Shown in pieces: positions 8,195 to 15,573 of a DNA stretch of 39,814 bases. This DNA is from Saprospiraceae bacterium (GTDB lineage: Bacteria > Bacteroidota > Bacteroidia > Chitinophagales > Saprospiraceae). Position 1 is the first letter of the stretch. Each line of letters begins with the position of its first letter. Under the pieces are notes generated by a model. It saw only the letters and a program-made list of their open reading frames with translations, was not told where the DNA came from and ran no database searches. The translations under genes were made by a program, and so were the position numbers. Location of the stretch: contig JANTGI010000012.1 in NCBI GenBank assembly GCA_024762995.1, positions 1 through 39,814 of the forward strand. Reading direction: 5' to 3'.

Positions 8195-10624
8195 ATGGAT
8201 AAGCTATTTGGGATAATTCTCTTGTTGATTTTGACTATTTCCGGCTACAGCCAAGCGATATTGACCGGGCGTATAACGGATGCGGATACGGAAGATCCGT
8301 TGAGTTTTTCTAATATTGCCATTCACATGCCTGATGGAAAGATACTGGGTACTTCGGCTGATTTGGATGGTAAGTACTCTCTAAAATTGCCTTTCGGAAA
8401 ATATAAATTGGTCGCAAGCTACGTTGGCTATCAAACAGTTACGGAGGATGTGGACGTAGCGAAAGATGTGGTGGTTAAGGATTTTGCTTTGGCGCCGGCT
8501 ACAGACGTGATGATTATTGCTTGTCCTGTGGTCTATGCTTCCCGTCCGTTTACGGTAGATAGAATTTTTCAAGCGACCATTGAAAAGGAGAATTTGGCGC
8601 AAGACGTACCTTTCTTGTTAAAAATGACTCCGTCGGCTGTGGTGACATCGGATGCCGGTGCCGGTGTGGGGTATTCGGGGATACGGGTTCGGGGTGCCGA
8701 CCAAACGAATATCAATGTAACCGTCAATAATATACCGCTTAATGATCCGGAATCTCACCAGGTGTATTGGGTGGATCTGCCGGACATCATGGCTTCCGCA
8801 AAAAATATAGAAATAGAAAGAGGAGTAGGGACTTCGACAAATGGAGCCGGTGCCTTTGGTGCCACCATCAATGTCGCCACTAAGCAACCAAATGAAAATG
8901 CCGGAGTCACGCTGGCTTCTACAATCGGTTCTTTTAATACTCAAAAGTACAGTTTAGAAGCAAACACGGGAAAAGTGAAAGATGATTTTTCTTTTCAAGG
9001 TCGTGTATCTTCCATAGGCTCAGATGGTTATATTGACCGGGCTTCGTCTGACTTAGTTTCCTACTTTCTTTCTGCTAATTATGAAAAAGGTCGCCATCGT
9101 GTCCAATTAAATACTTTTTCGGGGCATGAGATTACTTATCAGGCTTGGTACGGGGTGCCGATTAATTACATCAATGACCCTAAATTGAGAACCTACAATG
9201 CCGCCGGTACCAATCGCCCGGGGAGTCCGTATGAAAACCAAGTGGATAATTATAAACAGACTCATTATCAAGCCATTTATGATGGATTTTTGTCCGATCG
9301 AATCAATTATAATCTGGCATTGCACTATACCAAAGGGGCGGGTTATTATGAGCAATATAAGGATGGAGAAAAGATATCCAAGTACGGATGGCAGCCATTA
9401 ATACTAGGGGATACGACCATCGAAAAGACGGATTTGATACGCAGAAAATGGTTGGATAATGATTTTTATGGGGCTGTTTTTAACTTGACAATCCCTATTA
9501 AAAATGATAAGATTCAGATTGGTTCGGCGTGGAATCAATATGATGGATTGCACTATGGGAAGGTGATTTGGGCGCAACTGTCTGATATTCCGAAAGGGCA
9601 TGAGTATTATAATAATTCGGCTTTGAAGACAGATTTTAATGTTTTTGCGAAAGCTTATAAAAACTTCGGGCGGTTTGATACTTATTATGATTTGCAATTT
9701 CGTCAAGTGGATTACCGGTTTGAAGGAGTGGATTCGGAAGGAAAAACGTTGCCTTCTACCGTGCAGCATCAATTTTGGAATCCGAAGGTTGGGGTTTTGT
9801 ATTCATCTTCCAGTAAATGGTTTGACAATACTTATGCATCTTTTGCGGTGGCGCATCGGGAGCCTAACCGGAATGATTATCGAAGCAATTCGATAGATAA
9901 AGCGCCAAAATCTGAAAGATTAATGGATTTTGAAGCGGGAGTTCGTAAAATTAATGGAGATTTTCAATATGAAGTCAATGGTTTTTATATGGCCTATAAA
10001 GATCAATTGGTGTTGACCGGAAAATTGACGGAGGTCGGGGAGTATGCACGGGTCAATGTGCCGGAAAGTACGCGCATGGGAGTAGAGACAAAATTTGCGG
10101 TGAAAACCACTCCATGGTTAACCTTGTCCGGCAATCTGACCATCAGCCAAAACAAAATTAAGGAGTTTACGGAGTATGTGGATAATTGGGATACATGGGC
10201 GCAGGAAGAAGTGATTCACCGAAATACGGATTTATCCTTTTCTCCGAAAGTAATCAGTGGAATGGCGGCCGATTTTTCTATTTTGAAGAATAAATTGAGC
10301 GCATCCCTTACGGGAAAATATGTAGGAAAGCAGTATCTGGATAATACGTCAAATGACAAAACGGCTTTGGCGGCTTATTTTTATAATGACCTGCAAATCA
10401 ATTACTTACTAAAGAAAGCAAAGGTCAAATACCTACTGAATCTTAAAGTGAATAATTTGTTTGACCAAAAATATTCCACCAATGGTTGGGCATATCGGTA
10501 TCGTACCGGCAGCCCGTATATTGGGCCTTATGATCAATTGGAAGGTGGCGATACGTACTCTCAAGTCGGGCTTTTTCCACAAGCCGGAGTGAATTATTTG
10601 TTGGGGTTGGTGGTGAAGTTTTGA
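8195..10624 (+). CDS. TPP-riboswitch-controlled TonB-dependent outer-membrane receptor (Omr1-like, thiamine uptake)
   Basis: 809 residues. The signal peptide (1-20, ending SGYSQ) leads to a carboxypeptidase-regulatory-like domain (about 21-98), a plug domain (about 115-225, with GIRVRGADQTNINVTVNNIP and IEIERGVGTSTNGAGAFG) and a 22-strand-type beta-barrel ending in an aromatic residue (LGLVVKF). Receptors of this class take a bound substrate through the outer membrane using TonB energy. The TPP riboswitch directly upstream is the best clue to substrate: Bacteroidota receptors under this control (called Omr1 in comparative-genomics work) are assigned to thiamine or a precursor. No inner-membrane partner such as PnuT lies alongside. 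Substrate is inferred; family is certain. Confidence 0.92.
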   Translation: MDKLFGIILLLILTISGYSQAILTGRITDADTEDPLSFSNIAIHMPDGKILGTSADLDGKYSLKLPFGKYKLVASYVGYQTVTEDVDVAKDVVVKDFALAPATDVMIIACPVVYASRPFTVDRIFQATIEKENLAQDVPFLLKMTPSAVVTSDAGAGVGYSGIRVRGADQTNINVTVNNIPLNDPESHQVYWVDLPDIMASAKNIEIERGVGTSTNGAGAFGATINVATKQPNENAGVTLASTIGSFNTQKYSLEANTGKVKDDFSFQGRVSSIGSDGYIDRASSDLVSYFLSANYEKGRHRVQLNTFSGHEITYQAWYGVPINYINDPKLRTYNAAGTNRPGSPYENQVDNYKQTHYQAIYDGFLSDRINYNLALHYTKGAGYYEQYKDGEKISKYGWQPLILGDTTIEKTDLIRRKWLDNDFYGAVFNLTIPIKNDKIQIGSAWNQYDGLHYGKVIWAQLSDIPKGHEYYNNSALKTDFNVFAKAYKNFGRFDTYYDLQFRQVDYRFEGVDSEGKTLPSTVQHQFWNPKVGVLYSSSSKWFDNTYASFAVAHREPNRNDYRSNSIDKAPKSERLMDFEAGVRKINGDFQYEVNGFYMAYKDQLVLTGKLTEVGEYARVNVPESTRMGVETKFAVKTTPWLTLSGNLTISQNKIKEFTEYVDNWDTWAQEEVIHRNTDLSFSPKVISGMAADFSILKNKLSASLTGKYVGKQYLDNTSNDKTALAAYFYNDLQINYLLKKAKVKYLLNLKVNNLFDQKYSTNGWAYRYRTGSPYIGPYDQLEGGDTYSQVGLFPQAGVNYLLGLVVKF

Positions 10625-10774
10625 CGGTGTTTAACGGTATGACGGTGTAGCGGTGTAGCGGTGGGGCGGTGTAACGGTATGACGGTGTAGCGGTGTAACG
10701 GTGCAGCGGTGTGTAACGGTATGACGGTGTAACGGTGTGGCGGTATAACGGTGTGTGACGGTGTAGCGGTTTGG
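10625..10774. repeat. Octamer tandem array, about 18 units of CGGTGTAG/CGGTGTAA/CGGTATGA
   Basis: Starting at the base after the receptor's TGA stop, every unit begins with CGGT. Fifteen units are 8 bp and three are 10 bp (150 bp in total). The commonest forms are CGGTGTAG, CGGTGTAA and CGGTATGA. A long minus-strand frame across it (HRYT/TPS-like repeats) is a by-product of the array. Confidence 0.9.
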
Positions 10775-10837
10775 CGAGGAATGATTGCCCTTGTTTTGTT
10801 AAATATTTTGTAAACCCTTGACCCTTCACCTTCTCTG

Positions 10838-10870
10838 ACCGTTAAACCCTAAAACCGCTACACCGCTGTG
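10838..10870. repeat. Short inverted counterpart of the octamer array
   Basis: ACCGTTAA-ACCCTAAA-ACCGCTAC-ACCGCTGT keeps the 8 bp period but in the opposite orientation to the array at 10625-10774, about 65 bp away. The two could pair as a long hairpin, possibly working as a terminator behind the receptor gene. Apart from these repeats, 10625-10987 contains no gene. Confidence 0.7.
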
Positions 10871-10921
10871 CCTTCACCCCACTGACTTTTTGCCACAAAC
10901 GCAAAGTTTGATAAAAAAACC

Positions 10922-10929
10922 TATCTTCG
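10922..10929 (+). promoter_or_regulatory. Possible -7 box (TATCTTCG) for the EamA transporter
   Basis: TATCTTCG resembles TAnnTTTG and is the same octamer seen in the better-supported promoter at 38656. It lies about 60 bases before the GTG start. No upstream TTTG at 19-21 bases was found. Confidence 0.35.
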
Positions 10930-10987
10930 CTAGAATATTTACGTAAACCAAAGCTTTAGTATCTCATCAAATCAATGAAATTTTTGA

Positions 10988-11887
10988 GTGGCCTACTTCG
11001 GATTAAATAAAACTGCCTACATTCAATTGCATATCAGTGTGTTCCTATGGGGCTTTACGGCCATTTTGGGTAAGTTGATTACGTTGTCGTCTATTGAGTT
11101 GGTTTGGTGGCGGATGCTGTTTGCGTTTATCAGCTTATTGTTTTTAAATCGGGCGCGGGTAGGTCTGCGTGGGATGGCCATGAAGGATGTGGTGAAGATT
11201 GGGTTGAATGGCGGTTTGTTGGCGCTGCATTGGGTGGCGTTTTATGCGGCCATCAAAATGGCAAATCCGACCATAGCCTTGGTGGGATTGTCCACGACTT
11301 CGTTTTTCACGGCTATTTTTGAGCCGCTAATTTCTCGTAAGAAAATTGTCTGGCCGGATGTATTGATAGGGTTTGTGGCGATACCGGGGATGATATTGAT
11401 CTACAAAAACGTTGATTTACAGATGGTTACGGGGCTTTGGCTGGGGATTGGTGCGGCGATCGTATTGGCGATATTTTCTATTATTTCCAAGAAACAGATT
11501 GCGCATTCCAATGCTTTGGGGATGAGTTTTGTCCAATTGAGTGGGGGGTGGTTGTTTATCAGTTTAGCTTTGTATTTGATGCCATCGATGTCCTTTTCGC
11601 TGTCTTTTCCGACAGGTCAAAATCTATGGCTTTTGTTGATTATGGCTATATTTTGTACGACGATACCTTTTATATTATCCCTTCAAGCCTTGCGGAAATT
11701 GTCGGCTTTTACGTCTAACTTGACGTTGAATTTGGAGCCGGTTTATGGTATTTTTATGGCATGGCTTTTTTTGAATGATGCCAAAGAATTGTCCACAGGC
11801 TTTGTTTTGGGGGTGGTGATTGTCTTGGTTTCGGTGCTGAGCTATCCTTTGTTGTATCCTGTAACGCATAAAGGTGTAGGAGACTAG
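10988..11887 (+). CDS. EamA/DMT-superfamily transporter
   Basis: 299 residues with about ten hydrophobic helices in two five-helix halves, the EamA layout (for example HISVFLWGFTAILGKLITLSSIELVWWRML in half one, NLTLNLEPVYGIFMAWLFLNDA in half two, quoted here as family-typical segments only by position 17-46 and 242-263). EamA proteins move metabolites or amino acids across the inner membrane; substrate cannot be told from sequence. The start is GTG at 10988: the nearby ATG at 10975 is in another frame and stops after 11 codons. The repeat-filled gap behind the riboswitch-controlled receptor argues against cotranscription, though a thiamine-related role cannot be excluded. Confidence 0.85.
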   Translation: MAYFGLNKTAYIQLHISVFLWGFTAILGKLITLSSIELVWWRMLFAFISLLFLNRARVGLRGMAMKDVVKIGLNGGLLALHWVAFYAAIKMANPTIALVGLSTTSFFTAIFEPLISRKKIVWPDVLIGFVAIPGMILIYKNVDLQMVTGLWLGIGAAIVLAIFSIISKKQIAHSNALGMSFVQLSGGWLFISLALYLMPSMSFSLSFPTGQNLWLLLIMAIFCTTIPFILSLQALRKLSAFTSNLTLNLEPVYGIFMAWLFLNDAKELSTGFVLGVVIVLVSVLSYPLLYPVTHKGVGD

Positions 11888-12011
11888 GTAGAAATTTTAT
11901 GATTATTAGGCCCATTCAAAAAACGTAAGTGTCTAGGTACAAATAGGGCATTTACGGCAAAACTAGTGGATACCTAATCAGTTACCAAAAAACGATATAA
12001 TCGTAAAAAGA

Positions 12012-13544
12012 ATGAAGAGTTTTTTCTATCTTCGCCCTGATATGCAAGGGAGAGACTATCATCGATTTTTTTATTTTACCGTATTAGCGTTGATTGGGCT
12101 GCTGTATTGGCCCCGGATAGCAGATTATGGACTGTTTATGGACGGTTCTTATTATGGTACGATAGCGCACAATATGGCGCTGGGAGATGGAAGTTTTTGG
12201 CGACCAATTTTTCATAATATAAACCTTCGTTATAATTCCGGGTCTGCGGTTTTTTATGAGCATCCACCATTGATGTTTTGGTTAGAATCGTGGTTTTTTC
12301 GAGTCTTTGGGGATGGATTTTATGTAGAAAACATCTATGGGACGGTCATATTGGTGCTGCATATATTGACATTGACTTATTTTTTTCGGGCACTTACACA
12401 GGGAAAGTATTCTTTTTTTGCAGCATGGCCGGTATTATTATTGTGGTATGCTGTACCCACCATATCATGGAGTTTTCCACAGAATATGATAGATAATACG
12501 CTGTCTTTGTGGTGTTTGTGGGCTGTTTATCTAATTTTTATCGGCTTGCGCAAAGATCATTTTTTGTATGCGGTGGTCGCAGGGGTTTTAATTGGGTTAG
12601 CGGTTTTGACGAAAGGACCGGTCGGACTTTTTCCTTTGGCGGCGGTCGGAATGTATTGGTTAGCGAGTTTGTTGACCCAAGCCAAAGGCTTTAGGTATCC
12701 AATTTTTAGAAGTATTTATAAAACCATTGCGTTGCTTTTTGGCTTAGGGATAGTGGGGGTGAATGTCTATATGTCTCCATCCGGTCGAAAGTTTATGACT
12801 CAATATATCCATCAGCAAGTGATTCCATCCGTTAGTGGTCAACGCGAGATGCCCAATACGCTTTCGGCGCATTTATCGATACTTCGGGATATGTTGGTGG
12901 AATATGCCCCGATTTATGGCATCGCTATCGTTTTATGGGTAATTTTTCGTAAGCGCCATGGGAGTGATTCATTGATTGTCGCTGCCCGGAAAAATAATAC
13001 ACGGTTTGCCGTATGGATGTTGATGGTGGGGTTTAGTTCGACGTTGCCGATTGCTTTGAGTGCGAAAAGTCACTCATTTTATTTGATTAGTGGAGTGCCT
13101 TATTTTGCGATGGCTGTAGTTTTGTATTGGGTAAATGATATAGATGCTGTGGTTCAGCGACTTGTATTGACTAAGCGTCAACAATCTGTTTGGGTAGGTT
13201 CAGTCATAGCTATTTTTGTTTTTTCCATTGTATCTACTGTTTGGCAATGGGGAGATTATAAGCGAGACACTTTATTGTTGCATGATATGGAGTTGCTTTC
13301 GCAAAAAATGCCTAAAGATACGGTGGTGGGTATTTTTGCGGATATTTCAAATTCTACTTGGTACACTTTTGATTCAAATTTGGAGCGGCACTTACTTATT
13401 CGGACGAATCCAGATTGGTCCGCAGAAGAAGTGGTTTTGACGCGGGCGGTGGTTGATTCGACTGCTCTGTCTGAGCTCACCCAAAATAATTATAAGCCTT
13501 TAGAAGGAGATTGGAAGGCTTTTCGGGTTTTTGTGCGGAAGTGA
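12012..13544 (+). CDS. GT-C / GT39-type membrane glycosyltransferase
   Basis: 510 residues. A first membrane helix (about 20-37) is followed by a periplasmic loop with the family's acidic motif in YGLFMDGSYYGTIAHNMA and EHPPLMFWLESWFFRVFGD, then some eight to ten more helices and a soluble C-terminus. This is the plan of ArnT/PMT-like (PF13231/GT39) enzymes, which transfer a sugar from a polyprenyl-phosphate carrier to lipid or protein at the outer face of the inner membrane. ATG at 12012 is used here, but Met11 (12042) is a good alternative because a promoter-like TATCTTCG lies at 12027-12034 inside the first codons. The donor could come from the DPM1-like enzyme at 35377-36096; that link is inference. 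Confidence 0.85.
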   Translation: MKSFFYLRPDMQGRDYHRFFYFTVLALIGLLYWPRIADYGLFMDGSYYGTIAHNMALGDGSFWRPIFHNINLRYNSGSAVFYEHPPLMFWLESWFFRVFGDGFYVENIYGTVILVLHILTLTYFFRALTQGKYSFFAAWPVLLLWYAVPTISWSFPQNMIDNTLSLWCLWAVYLIFIGLRKDHFLYAVVAGVLIGLAVLTKGPVGLFPLAAVGMYWLASLLTQAKGFRYPIFRSIYKTIALLFGLGIVGVNVYMSPSGRKFMTQYIHQQVIPSVSGQREMPNTLSAHLSILRDMLVEYAPIYGIAIVLWVIFRKRHGSDSLIVAARKNNTRFAVWMLMVGFSSTLPIALSAKSHSFYLISGVPYFAMAVVLYWVNDIDAVVQRLVLTKRQQSVWVGSVIAIFVFSIVSTVWQWGDYKRDTLLLHDMELLSQKMPKDTVVGIFADISNSTWYTFDSNLERHLLIRTNPDWSAEEVVLTRAVVDSTALSELTQNNYKPLEGDWKAFRVFVRK

Positions 13545-13569
13545 TTCATATTTTTTTGCTATTATTTTT

Positions 13570-14214
13570 TTAGGTCTTTTTTTTGAGTTTGTCTTTTTCC
13601 CATTTTTTTGCGTTGTTTTCGATGTAGTTAGAGATGTAGTAGTGTGATCTTTCGTCCCGGATGATGATGTCCCAGTAGTCGCGTTGCCAGATGGAGCCTT
13701 TGGAGGGGATGTTGGGGAGTGGGGCGCTCGTCGGGGCGATCGTCGGGGCGATCGTCGGGGCGAATTGCAATTCGCCCTTACTATCTACGCCCTTAGCGTT
13801 GTCTAGGTCCTTGTTATTTTTGATATTTTGGTGGAGTATTCTTATTTTTTTGGTGGTTGCGCCTTTGTAGCCGCGGACGATGGCTCCGATAGTTTGCGAT
13901 GGAGATTTAAATTGGTTGGGGGTGTGTTCTTGGGGTTTCAGGCGGTAGTTGATCTGGATGATGGCGTGAAAGTGATTGGGCATTACGATGTAGGAGCCTA
14001 GAGTTACATTCTTGCGGATAAGGGCGGTATTTTCCCATTCTGCCTGGGCTATTAGACCAAAGTCATTTAAGATCATTTTTCCATGCTTGATGTCGCCGAA
14101 AATATTTTCTCGATTTTTCACCACTAATGTTATGAAGTATAATCCAGGTTGAGAATAGTCAAAATTCTTTAGACGTATCGAACGCCTATGGTGCCTTAAG
14201 GGGTCGTAGCTCAT
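13570..14214 (-). CDS. REP-associated tyrosine transposase (RAYT, IS200/IS605-like Y1 family)
   Basis: 214 residues. The start RLKNFDYSQPGLYFITLVVKNRENIFG is typical of this family (positions 14-40). The HUH motif is in MPNHFHAII (His81, His83). The later conserved block SIWQRDYWDIIIRDERSHYYISNYI contains the nucleophilic tyrosine at about 190-200. RAYTs are single-copy relatives of IS200 transposases that nick DNA at REP palindromes and are thought to spread them. Between the HUH motif and the tyrosine lies an unusual insert, encoded by a 20 bp perfect palindrome and a 12 bp repeat (ELQFAPTIAPTIAPTSAPLP). The gene is convergent with the glycosyltransferase. All key residues are intact, so it may be active. 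Confidence 0.9.
   Translation of the reverse strand: MSYDPLRHHRRSIRLKNFDYSQPGLYFITLVVKNRENIFGDIKHGKMILNDFGLIAQAEWENTALIRKNVTLGSYIVMPNHFHAIIQINYRLKPQEHTPNQFKSPSQTIGAIVRGYKGATTKKIRILHQNIKNNKDLDNAKGVDSKGELQFAPTIAPTIAPTSAPLPNIPSKGSIWQRDYWDIIIRDERSHYYISNYIENNAKKWEKDKLKKKT
13734..13777. repeat. 12 bp tandem repeat and 20 bp perfect palindrome inside the RAYT gene
   Basis: Three 12 bp units (CGATCGTCGGGG and one variant, CGCTCGTCGGGG) run into GGGCGAATTGCAATTCGCCC at 13758-13777, which is a perfect 20 bp inverted repeat with no spacer. Both are read in frame and add about 17 residues between the catalytic motifs. Confidence 0.9.
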
Positions 14215-14559
14215 AATCTGCTTTTTGATAGAATATGCAAAGTGAGTTGTCTGCTAAATAGCAGTATGTCACTCGCCTTGTTTTGTGGTAACTACTTAGA
14301 TATCCGCAAGTTTTTGCCGTCAACATTCCTGTTTTGTTTTCTAAAATAAGGGACATCTAAAGTAACATTTTAAGTAAGTATAAAGCTAACTCACTGTTAC
14401 AGAGTTGATTGGCTTTGAGCAAATGTACGAAAAATATCCTAAATCAAATTAAGAAACTTGTTTTGCTAGAGTCTCTCGCCGATGTTCGAAGGCTTGGCTA
14501 GGTGCTCCGTAAAGTTAGAATCGTTCAAGGCAGCAGGTTATAGATAAGTGAGCCAAGGT
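14215..14559. other. Intergenic region upstream of the RAYT gene with a hairpin
   Basis: No gene is seen. The hairpin CTGCT-AAAT-AGCAG (14251-14264) is extended outward by GAGT/ACTC (about 14244-14274, imperfect), 30-60 bases upstream of the RAYT start. It is a candidate REP-like site of that enzyme. One AGGGACA motif occurs at about 14349. Confidence 0.5.
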
Positions 14560-15393
14560 TTACAATTCTTTCCTAAATGCCCGTACTTGGTTATAATTCA
14601 TTAAAGCAGTTGTCCAATTTTTATCATAATTATCTACTTCAAAAGAGAGTTGGATTGACAAACATGTCATATAGGATGCAAAATAAATCAAATCTTCCAA
14701 ATCTTCTTGTACACGGATGTCCATATTGGGCATCTTCAATGAAACTTGGATATATTCAAACATCCTTTGGGATAGCTTGGGACTCCAAATCAAGGCCGGA
14801 AAACTTAACTCGTCCAGTATATGTCCCAAGTTTTGAATCGGACTTTTGAGATTCAACAACGGAAAAATTTTCTTTTCTACCGAAAGGGGCTTTTGCCAAT
14901 GACCAGAAGGGATTTCATGATACTTTTTTTCCCAATTCGGAATATGCGACAATGCCCAAGCTCCACGAATACCCGTCAAGGCTTCTATCCAAGGCTTCAA
15001 CCATGTTTCCGAAAGGGCATATTCTATCAATTCGGGAATCCGAAAGGCGGGAATCAATAAGTTTTGCGCTTTCACTTTCGTGATAAATTCATACATCGCC
15101 CACTGGAAATCTTTATTTAATATTTGCGAAAGCAGGCTGTTTTGTTGTTGAGAAATTGGCTCTTTGTCTTCGGTAATGGGGGATAAATGGGGCTTGCGGG
15201 TAGCCCGCTTAAACCGATAATACCCCCGATCTTGGAGACTTAATAGACTGATTGCGGCCAATATCTTTTTGGGGTCATCTCCATGGATATTTTGACGAGC
15301 CAAAAAATCTTGGAGTGATGGCGCTATCTCCGTGGCACTCAACCCCATTAGGCTGACACGTTTTAAGGCATCTTTCCAGTTGTTTTCTGACAT
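14560..15393 (-). CDS. Hypothetical protein, possibly a short DUF5691-like protein
   Basis: 277 residues, helical, no signal peptide or membrane helix, so probably cytoplasmic. The segment ALTGIRGAWALSHIPNWEKKY (about 139-159) recalls the GERGRWLAxxNPxW signature of DUF5691 proteins, and the N-terminal part (WKDALKRVSLMGL) fits their beginning. I recall those proteins as clearly longer (near 450-500 residues) with a HEAT-like middle, so this would be a shortened form missing that middle; the assignment is from memory. They usually sit beside MoxR/VWA/SWIM genes, none of which is here. The gene is divergent from the DegT-like gene, with a hairpin element between them. Coding is likely; function unknown. 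Confidence 0.6.
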   Translation of the reverse strand: MSENNWKDALKRVSLMGLSATEIAPSLQDFLARQNIHGDDPKKILAAISLLSLQDRGYYRFKRATRKPHLSPITEDKEPISQQQNSLLSQILNKDFQWAMYEFITKVKAQNLLIPAFRIPELIEYALSETWLKPWIEALTGIRGAWALSHIPNWEKKYHEIPSGHWQKPLSVEKKIFPLLNLKSPIQNLGHILDELSFPALIWSPKLSQRMFEYIQVSLKMPNMDIRVQEDLEDLIYFASYMTCLSIQLSFEVDNYDKNWTTALMNYNQVRAFRKEL

Positions 15394-15415
15394 TTTATTA
15401 TCTTTGGTGCGAAGT

Positions 15416-15560
15416 TAGGGACACAATCAGAATAAATGCCCATAATTAGGCGAGATTATTTTGGGATTAGACAAGGCGGGAAGAGCGATGGTAGCCCCGG
15501 CCAGAGTGATGAGCAACGCAGTCTAATCACAAAAGAAGCCGTGTAAAATGAACATTTAAT
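15416..15560 (+). repeat. About 130-145 bp interspersed hairpin element, copy A
   Basis: Shares most of its length with 34970-35117 in inverted orientation, including GGGACACAATCAGAATAAATG, GATTATTTTGGGATTAG, AAGAGCGATGGTAGC, CCAGAGTGATGAGCAACGCAG and TAATCACAAAAGAAGCC. Outer arms AATAAATG/CATTTAAT and inner arms TTTTGGGATTAG/CTAATCACAAAA would fold it into a long hairpin. It ends 13 bases before the ATG of the DegT-like gene. Confidence 0.85.
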
Positions 15561-15573
15561 AAAGGTAAAGAAA

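Noticed and set aside
10443-10829. 128-codon minus-strand frame with HRYT/TPS repeats
   Set aside because: Created by the octamer array and by the antisense of the receptor gene end; not a plausible protein.
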